Shown in pieces: positions 26,065 to 32,988 of a stretch of DNA of 35,472 nt; position 1 is the stretch's first letter; every line of letters begins with the position of its first letter. Under the pieces are notes generated by a model that saw only the letters and a list, made by a program, of their open reading frames with translations, did no database searches and was not told the DNA's origin. Both the position numbers and the translations under genes were made by a program. This DNA is from Bradymonadales bacterium (lineage in GTDB: Bacteria > Myxococcota > Bradymonadia > REDH01). The stretch is taken from contig CANKLS010000006.1 of the NCBI GenBank assembly GCA_947483645.1, positions 1 to 35,472 of the forward strand, read 5' to 3'.

Positions 26065-27321
26065 TCAAAAGAGGGGGCGCGACCGAGTCCGGTCGAGCGC
26101 GTTCCGCGCGATGGCGTGGGTGGGGTCTAACTGCAGCAGCTCTCGGTAGGTCTCGGTCGCCGCCTCCGCATCCCCTAGCCGCGTCTCGAACTCGGCGCGG
26201 AGGCCTAGCAGGTCGATCTGCGATGCGCCGAGCGAAGCAGCACGTTCAAACTCCGCGCGGACACGCGTTGCCGGGGCATCGGTGCGGATGATCGCGGTCA
26301 GAAACTTGAGCTGAAGGTCGCCGCGCGGCGCCGTTTCGACCGCACGCGCATAGTGTTCCGAAGCGCCGCGCCAGTCGCTCTCCGACTCGGCCCGCCGCGC
26401 TCGCGCAAGGTGGACATCGAGGCTACGCTTGCTCTGCCCCTGCTCGTTCGGCTCACGACGCTGGCCGGCCTCCTCGAACTGCCACTCACCGATGTAGCCC
26501 TTGGCGAGCAGCAGGTCGTAGCCCTGACGGCGGCGCGGCGACGAAAGCACCGAGTAGGCGCGGTTGAGCCAGACGAAGACATCTTCAATCTTCGCACCGA
26601 AAACGCCCGTATCCTTGCGGAACCAGCGGTCAGGATGGAACCCCTTGGAGAGCCGGAAGTAGGCCCGCTTCGTCTCATCCCTGTCGGCCGTCTGCCCAAT
26701 CTGGAAGAGGTCGTAATAGGTCACTTTGCGGAGGTGGTAGTGGTAATAGAGCACCACCTGCTTCTGCCGGTCTGTAAGCGCCGTGCCCGTGGCCATCTCG
26801 ATGGGATCGAACATGAAGGCCTCGAACCGGACCGGCCAGTGCGTCGGCACCGCGGCGCCGCTCAATGGTTCCGACTCGCTACGCAACGCCGGGCGCACGA
26901 CCGGTGGCGGCTCGATTGCCTGCCGACCGGTCGAGCTCTTCGAGGAACGGGGCCCTGCTTCCGCGCGATGATTTCCCGAGGAGGTGAGAGACTTGGCACG
27001 GGGACGGGTCGGGATCCGGTCTTCGGCGGTGAATGCCGAACGCGAGCCGGAGGCCGGCCAGGCGCCATCGGGAGCCGCGAGCGCGGCCTGCTGCGCAGAG
27101 GGCGTCGACTCAAGCTGAATCAGGCCCGCCGTCTCAAGCCGGCGGCAGGCGGCAACCACCTGCTCATCGGTCTGCCCCGTGATCTGGCCGAGCGTGTGGA
27201 GGTGGGTCGCACCATCGATCCGTGACAGCAGAAACCAGTCGAGCGGAGAGACCTGCAGGCCCGAATAGTCGGTGACAGGCAGCCGCACCGGGACGGTTTT
27301 GAGTGGATTCGGATGACTCAT
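26065..27321 (-). CDS. J-domain protein with N-terminal small domain and C-terminal TPRs
   Basis: 418 residues from ATG 27321 (MSHPNPLKTV). Residues about 15-72 form the small domain shared with the third gene of the set. A Pro/Ser-rich linker spans 75-165. The J domain is at about 200-272 (YYDLFQIGQTADRDETKRAYFRLSK), with the HPD tripeptide at 229-231 that triggers Hsp70 ATPase. Its loop is long (FHPDRWFRKDTGVFGAKIED). TPR-type helices follow (RGASEHYARAVE, GDAEAATETYRELLQLDP). It should act as co-chaperone for the DnaK 28 bases downstream, with the TPRs binding clients or partners. There is no signal peptide, so it is cytoplasmic. Confidence 0.88.
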   Translation of the reverse strand: MSHPNPLKTVPVRLPVTDYSGLQVSPLDWFLLSRIDGATHLHTLGQITGQTDEQVVAACRRLETAGLIQLESTPSAQQAALAAPDGAWPASGSRSAFTAEDRIPTRPRAKSLTSSGNHRAEAGPRSSKSSTGRQAIEPPPVVRPALRSESEPLSGAAVPTHWPVRFEAFMFDPIEMATGTALTDRQKQVVLYYHYHLRKVTYYDLFQIGQTADRDETKRAYFRLSKGFHPDRWFRKDTGVFGAKIEDVFVWLNRAYSVLSSPRRRQGYDLLLAKGYIGEWQFEEAGQRREPNEQGQSKRSLDVHLARARRAESESDWRGASEHYARAVETAPRGDLQLKFLTAIIRTDAPATRVRAEFERAASLGASQIDLLGLRAEFETRLGDAEAATETYRELLQLDPTHAIARNALDRTRSRPLF

Positions 27322-27374
27322 TCGGAAAACAAGACCCGCTGCGGGGAGAAGACAACGCACAGTTATGGTTCGCC

Positions 27375-27404
27375 ACCCTAACGCTCCACCGCCGCCTTCT
27401 GCAA
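27375..27404 (-). promoter_or_regulatory. Possible promoter for the J protein/DnaK operon
   Basis: On minus, TTGCAG (27404-27399) precedes TTAGGG (27381-27376) by 17 bases, or TAGGGT (27380-27375) by 18. The ATG at 27321 is some 54 bases on. No CIRCE-like repeat is seen in this 94-base gap. Confidence 0.35.
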
Positions 27405-27415
27405 GCGGGAAACGG

Positions 27416-28627
27416 CTAGGCTGGCATTGCAAAGACCGCCGACAGTACCGCCACCGCAAGGTCCACGTCGGCCTCGGTCGCGATGAGCGGCGGAACAAAC
27501 CGGAGCGTGTTGCCACCGGCCGTGTTGAACAGCAGCCCATTTTGCACACCCTTCACCATCAGCGCGGTCGCATCGTCAGCCGTCCCGTTAACCTCCACGC
27601 CCACCATCAGCCCCAGTCCGCGGACCTCGCGAATGCGAGGCTGCTGTCGCGCTAACGCCCGCAGACGGCCGAGCAAGTAGGCGCCAACGCGGGCCGCGTT
27701 CTCGGGGAGCGCTTCGTTGTCGAGCGTCTCTAGCACAGTCAGGGCTGCGCGCGCTGCCAGCGGGTTGCCTCCGAAGGTGGTGCCATGGCTCCCCTTCGTA
27801 AAGGCGGCAGCTACCGATTCCGTCGCGAGGGTGGCCCCAATCGGAACACCGCCGCCCAGCCCCTTGGCCAGCGTGACGATGTCGGGCTTGATGCCGTAGT
27901 ACTCGGACGCCAAGAAGCGGCCGGTGCGGCCGATGCCAGACTGCACCTCATCCACAATCAGGAGCGCGCCGCGCTCGTCGCAGAGCCGCCGGAGCCCCTG
28001 CATAAAGGGGCGCGACGCGACCCGCACACCACCTTCGCCCTGAACCGGCTCCACCATGACGGCGGCCGTGTGGGCGGTCCAACGGGCCTCGACCGAGGCC
28101 AAATCGTTGAACTTGGCATAGGAAAACCCGGGCACCATGGGCTCAAAGCCCTCGTGGTACTTGGGCTGCGCGGTTGCGCTGACGGCGCCGTAGGTGCGGC
28201 CGTGGAAGGAGCCTTCCAGCGTGATGAGCTCAAACTTGGGCGACCGCTGAACGATGCGGGCGTGGCGACGGGCCAGTTTGATGGCGGCCTCGTTGGCCTC
28301 TGCGCCAGAGTTGCAGAAGAATACTCGATCTGCGAATGTTCGCCTAATCAGTTCTTCTTGAAGAAGAATCTGCGGCTCCGAGAAGTAGATGTTCGAGATA
28401 TGCGTCAGCTTCGAGATCTGGTCCGTCAGCGCCGCGACCAGCGCGGGATGAGCATGACCCAGCGACAGCACCGCGATCCCGCCGAGGAAGTCGAGATACT
28501 CCTTCCCCTCCCTGTCCCAGACCCGCATCCCCTTGCCGTGATCCAGCACCACGCTCTGCGGGCTATACGACGGGCTCATGGAGCTCCGACCGGCTGCCAA
28601 CAACGACGCTGTCTCTCGCTTCTCCAT
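27416..28627 (-). CDS. argD: Acetylornithine aminotransferase-like class III PLP transaminase
   Basis: 403 residues. It would convert N-acetylglutamate semialdehyde to N-acetylornithine in arginine synthesis, and ArgD enzymes often also serve lysine synthesis. Signatures: LGGIAVLSLGHAHP, FCNSGAEANEAAIKLAR, the FHGRTYGAVSATAQ loop, DEVQSGIGRTG with the PLP Asp, TLAKGLGGGVPIGA with the Schiff-base Lys, and GTTFGGNPLA. The length is normal for ArgD. ATG 28627 is four bases after the xerC stop and the Shine-Dalgarno GAGGAG lies inside the last xerC codons, so they are co-transcribed. Close relatives (ornithine or succinylornithine transaminases) cannot be excluded. Confidence 0.9.
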   Translation of the reverse strand: MEKRETASLLAAGRSSMSPSYSPQSVVLDHGKGMRVWDREGKEYLDFLGGIAVLSLGHAHPALVAALTDQISKLTHISNIYFSEPQILLQEELIRRTFADRVFFCNSGAEANEAAIKLARRHARIVQRSPKFELITLEGSFHGRTYGAVSATAQPKYHEGFEPMVPGFSYAKFNDLASVEARWTAHTAAVMVEPVQGEGGVRVASRPFMQGLRRLCDERGALLIVDEVQSGIGRTGRFLASEYYGIKPDIVTLAKGLGGGVPIGATLATESVAAAFTKGSHGTTFGGNPLAARAALTVLETLDNEALPENAARVGAYLLGRLRALARQQPRIREVRGLGLMVGVEVNGTADDATALMVKGVQNGLLFNTAGGNTLRFVPPLIATEADVDLAVAVLSAVFAMPA

Positions 28628-28631
28628 CGCG

Positions 28632-29603
28632 CTACTCCTCTGTTCCCTTGCTCGGTCCTGACGGCCGGCGCGCCCGCGGGTGGGCCCGGTCGTAGACCTG
28701 CATCAAGTGATCTACTGTCACATGCGTGTATCGCTCCGTCGTCCGAAGGCTTGCATGGCCCAGCATCTCCTGGATGGCACGCAGGTCTGCGCCGCCCTCC
28801 AGCAGATGGGTTGCAAAGCTGTGGCGCAGACCGTGCGGCGACACGCGGCGCACTGTTCCTGCCCGCGCCTGCGCTGCATCGAGCAGCCGCCGAACGCTCC
28901 GGTCGCCCATCCGGCCGCCGCGACTGTTCACAAAAAGTGCCCGCTCCAGCAGCCCCTCCCGCAACAGGAGATGGCGCACCGCCAGATAGCGCCGCACTGC
29001 CTCGATAGCCTTGCTGCCTACAGGCACCTCGCGCTCCTTGCGCCCCTTGCCCAGTACCCGGACCCAGCCCTCCTGGAGCGATAGGTCACCAAGGCTCAGC
29101 CCTACGAGCTCGCTCACACGGAGGCCGGCCCCATACATGACCTCCCACATCGCCAAGTCGCGGAGCAACGCAGGGGTCTCCTCCTCCGCCTGCGGCTCGA
29201 CCAGCTCCCGCGCCTCATCGGCCGTCAGAAAGGAGGCAAGCGGCTTCTTCTGCTTGGGCGACTGAATCAGCGCTGGGGTCGACTCTTTTACCTCTCCCCG
29301 CTTGAGCAGGAAGCGGTAGAAGCTCCGCATCGCCGACAGCCCCCGCGCTACCGAGGAGCGCTCCAGATCGCCCTGTCGGAAGGCGAGGTAGCGCCGCATC
29401 GAGGCAATCGTCACATCGTCCAGCCCCGCAGGCCGCTTCGCAGTCTCCTCGAACCAGCCAAAAAACGACCGGATGTCCCGTTCATAGCCGCTCAGCGTGT
29501 GCTTGGAGGCGTTCCGCTCTACCCGCAGGTAGTCGAGGAAGCGCCGGAGCGGGTCGACCCAGGCAGAGGCTGGCGTAGGGATGTTAGAGGGTACCTGTTC
29601 CAT
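28632..29603 (-). CDS. xerC: Tyrosine recombinase XerC
   Basis: 323 residues from ATG 29603; a GTG at 29624 could add seven residues. The N-terminal SAM-like core-binding domain (FLDYLRVERNASKHTLSGYERDI) is followed by the catalytic domain. Catalytic residues are visible in order: Arg in GAGLRVSEL, Lys in GKGRKER, HGLRHSFATH (His and Arg), GHASLRTTERYTHV (His and the nucleophile Tyr). With a partner XerD it would resolve chromosome dimers at dif at the septum. It sits after trmFO, as in Firmicutes, which favours XerC over XerD and over a phage integrase. No att-like repeats are seen beside it. Confidence 0.9.
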   Translation of the reverse strand: MEQVPSNIPTPASAWVDPLRRFLDYLRVERNASKHTLSGYERDIRSFFGWFEETAKRPAGLDDVTIASMRRYLAFRQGDLERSSVARGLSAMRSFYRFLLKRGEVKESTPALIQSPKQKKPLASFLTADEARELVEPQAEEETPALLRDLAMWEVMYGAGLRVSELVGLSLGDLSLQEGWVRVLGKGRKEREVPVGSKAIEAVRRYLAVRHLLLREGLLERALFVNSRGGRMGDRSVRRLLDAAQARAGTVRRVSPHGLRHSFATHLLEGGADLRAIQEMLGHASLRTTERYTHVTVDHLMQVYDRAHPRARRPSGPSKGTEE

Positions 29604-29641
29604 GGAGCGCTCGTCGCACGCCACCTAAGCGGGGGCAAGTT

Positions 29642-31090
29642 TCAGACGTGTGCGGTGGGTAGCGGACGGTCACCGAGCATGCGCTCGAGCGGTAGCCCCT
29701 CGGTCAGCGCCGGGTGCCGGTAGCTGCCCTGCAGAACCAGGCCGCGGCTGCGCGCCGGCGCAAGCCATGCCTCGAGGTCTGCCAGTGCCCGATGCGACAC
29801 GGCCTCGCGCCGGTCCGATCGTGCCGACCTCCCAGACTTCGCCTCTTCGACGGGCGGCATCATACCAAAGTGGATGTTGGTCGGATGGTAGGCCTTGGCA
29901 TCCATCGTCAGCTCGCCGGTCACGTGCCGGCGGAGCGCGCCGAGCGCCGTCGTCGCAGGCGGCAGGTCGAGCGGCTGGCCGGAGAGCTCGGCTGCCAGGA
30001 AGAGCGCAAGCAGCAGCCCGCTGGCCTGAGACTCCACATAGCCCTCCACGCCCGTGATCTGGCCCGCGAACCGCAGGTGCGGCGCCACCTTCATGGCGAA
30101 CCGATCGTCGAAGACCTCCGGCCCGTGCACATAGGTGTTCCGATGGACCGAGCCCCAGCGCATGAACTCCGCCTTCTGAAGCCCCGGGATCATGCGGAAC
30201 ACCCGTCCTTGGTCGGGCTGCTTCATACGCGTCTGAAAACCGACCAGATTGTAGGAGGTGCCTTCGCGGTTCTCCATGCGAAGCTGCACCACCGCGTAGG
30301 GGCGCCGGCCGGTGCGAGGGTCTTCGAGCCCCACCGGCTTCATCGGTCCAAACGCCAGCACCTTGTCGCCGCGCGACGCCATGACCTCGATGGGAAGGCA
30401 GCCCTCAAAGAAGCGAGCCTCCTCAAAGGCATGCAGCTCAGTGAGCTCCGCGGCCCGCAACGACTCCACAAAGGCGTAGTACTCCTCTTTGTTCATTGGG
30501 CAGTTGATGTAGTCGTCGCCGCCCCCCTTCTCATACCGGCTCTGCGCAAAGGCGATGCTACGGTCGACGGAGTCGGCATGCACGATCGGCGCCACCGCAT
30601 CGTAAAAGTAGAGCCGCTGCCGGCCCGTCATCGCGGTGATCTTCTCGGCGAGCGGCTGCGTCGTCAGCGGGCCCGACGCCACCACAAAGATACCGGCTTC
30701 AGGACCTGGAATCTCCGTAACCTCGCCGCGCACCACCTCGATGAGCTCCTCAGCGTGAACCACCTCGGTGACCCGGGCGCCAAACCGCTCCCGGTCGACG
30801 GCCAGCGCGCCGCCTGCGGGCACTGCTGTCTCTTCTGCAATCTGCATCAGAATCGACCCGGCACGCCGCATCTCCTCCTTCAGCAACCCGACGCCGTTCG
30901 TGAGCGCGTCGCCGCGGAAGGAGTTGCTGCAGACGAGCTCTGCAAAGTGCTCGGTCTGGTGGGCTTCGGAGGGACGCACAGGGCGCATCTCATGCAGGCG
31001 GACCGAGATGCCGCGGCGGGCGAGCTGCAACGCGAGTTCGGAGCCGGCCATGCCTGCGCCAACGATGGTAACTTGGGGCGTTCGGCTCAT
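29642..31090 (-). CDS. trmFO: Methylenetetrahydrofolate-tRNA-(uracil-5-)-methyltransferase TrmFO
   Basis: 482 residues from ATG 31090, with a purine-rich GGAG/AGAGAG region upstream. TrmFO makes m5U54 in tRNA with methylene-THF and FAD. The N-terminal FAD loop VGAGMAGSE (Gly11 to Gly16) is followed by the family marks CSNSFRGD, GLLKEEMR, YFYDAVAPIV, YINCPMNKEEY, FEGCLPIEVMA and FGPMKPVGLEDPRTG, and near the end HFGMMPP. The protein is somewhat longer than the usual 435-470 residues because of a C-terminal tail of about 45 residues (REAVSHRALADLEAWLAPAR). It stands between dprA and xerC. Confidence 0.95.
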   Translation of the reverse strand: MSRTPQVTIVGAGMAGSELALQLARRGISVRLHEMRPVRPSEAHQTEHFAELVCSNSFRGDALTNGVGLLKEEMRRAGSILMQIAEETAVPAGGALAVDRERFGARVTEVVHAEELIEVVRGEVTEIPGPEAGIFVVASGPLTTQPLAEKITAMTGRQRLYFYDAVAPIVHADSVDRSIAFAQSRYEKGGGDDYINCPMNKEEYYAFVESLRAAELTELHAFEEARFFEGCLPIEVMASRGDKVLAFGPMKPVGLEDPRTGRRPYAVVQLRMENREGTSYNLVGFQTRMKQPDQGRVFRMIPGLQKAEFMRWGSVHRNTYVHGPEVFDDRFAMKVAPHLRFAGQITGVEGYVESQASGLLLALFLAAELSGQPLDLPPATTALGALRRHVTGELTMDAKAYHPTNIHFGMMPPVEEAKSGRSARSDRREAVSHRALADLEAWLAPARSRGLVLQGSYRHPALTEGLPLERMLGDRPLPTAHV

Positions 31091-31154
31091 CTCTCTGCTC
31101 CAACCAGACGGGGCGAGCGAACTAACGCTCTGCCCTACCCGCCGCAAGTTGCCG

Positions 31155-32165
31155 TCATCGACAGGCTCGCCGCCACTGCGTCGCACGCCGCTCCAGCAGG
31201 CCGTCCATTTCAAGCTCTGTCAGCGCCGCCACCGCCTCGCCGCCCGCCAGCCCGGAGAGACGCACCACCTCGTCGCCCTCCTCCAACTCGGCGGAAAGCA
31301 CGGCCCAGAGTCGACTCGCAGCCTCCGACAACGCGACCGAGGGCACCGCAAAGGTCTGCGCTGCGGCTGGCGCCAGCGGCAGCGCCCGCGAGCCCTCCGC
31401 CAGCGACGTCCCAAGCAGCACTGCCAGCTCCTCTGCTCGTGTAACCACGCTCGCGCCTCGCCCCAGCAGGCCATTCGAGCCCATCGCGCTCGGCTCCCAC
31501 GGCGCACCCGGCAGCACCCCAACCGGCCGCTGCAGCCGGCGGGCAAAACCAGCCGTCGTGAGTGCGCCGCTCTGCACCGGAGCCCGCACCACGAGGGTAC
31601 CGAGCGAGAGCGCCGCGATGGTCCGGTTTCGCGCCACAAAGAGCGTATCGAAGGGCCGGCAGCCAAGTGGCTGCTCCGTGAGGATGCAGCCGCCTGCTGC
31701 AACAATCTCTGCAAAGAGGCTGCGATTCTGTGCCGGCCCTGCCTGCAGCATCCCGCCCGCCAGCACCGCGACTGTCGGCAGGCCGGCCCGCAGCGCCGCC
31801 CGATGCGCCATCGTGTCGATACCGCGCGCGCCGCCGCTCACCACGGTCAGCCCAAGGCGCTGCAGCGAATCGTCGAGCCAGTCGCGCAGCGCTGCCTCTT
31901 CTTCAGCCGCAGGGCTCCGCGTGCCCACCACCGCCACCGACGGCTGGTGCAGTACCTCCACATTGCCGCAGCCTACGAGCCAGTGGCCGGCTGGAAACCA
32001 GTGAAGGCCGAGCACCGATGGACGCATGACGAACGGCTTGCCCAGCCCCATTCGCTCCAGACGGGACAACTGGCGGGCAAGGTGAGGCGCCGCGCGTTGC
32101 TCCCGCTCCTCTGGCGGGCAGGCAGTGGCAGGCAGATTCCAATCAACGAAGGCAGGGTCGAACAT
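31155..32165 (-). CDS. dprA: DNA processing protein DprA
   Basis: 336 residues. DprA protects incoming single-stranded DNA and loads RecA in natural transformation. The Rossmann-like core shows VVGTRSP, SGGARGIDTMAH, AGG, TEQPLG, FVARNRTIAALS and RPVGVLPGAP, all typical. The C-terminal 60 or so residues (RLWAVLSAELEEGDEVVRLSGLAGGEAVAALTELEMDGLLER) form the winged-helix DML1-like domain. The N-terminal SAM domain of longer DprA proteins is missing or very short. No strong Shine-Dalgarno is seen before ATG 32165. The gene follows the cinA-like gene by 71 bases and precedes trmFO by 64. Confidence 0.92.
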   Translation of the reverse strand: MFDPAFVDWNLPATACPPEEREQRAAPHLARQLSRLERMGLGKPFVMRPSVLGLHWFPAGHWLVGCGNVEVLHQPSVAVVGTRSPAAEEEAALRDWLDDSLQRLGLTVVSGGARGIDTMAHRAALRAGLPTVAVLAGGMLQAGPAQNRSLFAEIVAAGGCILTEQPLGCRPFDTLFVARNRTIAALSLGTLVVRAPVQSGALTTAGFARRLQRPVGVLPGAPWEPSAMGSNGLLGRGASVVTRAEELAVLLGTSLAEGSRALPLAPAAAQTFAVPSVALSEAASRLWAVLSAELEEGDEVVRLSGLAGGEAVAALTELEMDGLLERRATQWRRACR

Positions 32166-32236
32166 GAGAACACCGAGATGGCAGAGGGGGTCTCTCTCCT
32201 TCTCGTCATCTGCGGCCGATTGTTGCGAGGATTCGA

Positions 32237-32983
32237 TCAGTCGCCCTGTTCGACTCGGACCAGCGCGCTGCCGAAGCGGACGGAGAGCGCCTCTGTTGCT
32301 CGGGAAACGGCCTCCGCCTCGCGGGATTCAACTGTGATCCGGGTCCGGTAGTCATCCGCACCCCAGACGGGGTAGGAGCCCAGCGCCACCGCCGGCTCAG
32401 CCATCAGGACCGCCTCCAGGTGGGCCGCAACCTCGCCCTCGCCACAGGTCAGGAAGAGGGTTGCAAGCGCCACGGGCTGGCCGTCGAAGCGGGCTACCAC
32501 CGCACGGAGCTGGTTGGCGAAGAGCTGCGGGACTCCGGGCAAGACGAAGAGGTTGCGCACCTGCGTCAGCGGCCACATCGTCCGTCTGTCGCTGTGGATC
32601 TCTGCGCCTACCGGGACCATCGCCATGCGGCGCCAGACGGCGAGTTCGGCGGGGCGGGCAGCGAAGTGCTGATCAATCCAGGCGCGCAGCGACGGCTCCT
32701 CCTGCATCTCGAGGCCAAAGCCAGCCGCGATGGAGGCAAGCGTGATGTCATCGTGGGTGGGGCCGATGCCGCCGCTGGTGATGACAAAGGTGGCGCGGGC
32801 TGCGAGCTCCCGCGCCGCCGCACCGATGGCGGCCACGTCGTCGGCGACGATCCTGACCTCCACGAGGTCGATGCCGTGCCTCCGGAGCGTCGCGATGGCG
32901 AGCTGGCCATTCTGGTCCACGATTTTCCCCGACAGGAGCTCGTTTCCGATGAGCAGGAGGGCTGCGGTGACGGGTGCAGGCAT
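32237..32983 (-). CDS. cinA: CinA N-terminal (MoaB/Mog-like) domain protein
   Basis: 248 residues from ATG 32983, five bases after the stop of the upstream gene. The MoCF-type fold is marked by IGNELLSGKIVDQN, ITSGGIGPTHDDIT and LFVLPGVPQL. These fit the N-terminal half of CinA, which in other bacteria has ADP-ribose pyrophosphatase activity. The C-terminal PncC nicotinamide-nucleotide amidase domain of full CinA (about 410 residues) is absent and no separate pncC is in view. A role in competence is suggested by name and by dprA next door, but the activity of this form is unknown. Confidence 0.85.
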   Translation of the reverse strand: MPAPVTAALLLIGNELLSGKIVDQNGQLAIATLRRHGIDLVEVRIVADDVAAIGAAARELAARATFVITSGGIGPTHDDITLASIAAGFGLEMQEEPSLRAWIDQHFAARPAELAVWRRMAMVPVGAEIHSDRRTMWPLTQVRNLFVLPGVPQLFANQLRAVVARFDGQPVALATLFLTCGEGEVAAHLEAVLMAEPAVALGSYPVWGADDYRTRITVESREAEAVSRATEALSVRFGSALVRVEQGD

Positions 32984-32988
32984 GGAAT

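Noticed and set aside
28632..29603. Tyrosine recombinase as sign of an integrated element
   Set aside because: It sits in a conserved housekeeping order after trmFO, and no direct repeats, tRNA target or phage genes are nearby.
29714..31444. 576-codon open frame antisense to trmFO
   Set aside because: Shadow of a certain gene; Arg/His-rich with no motif.
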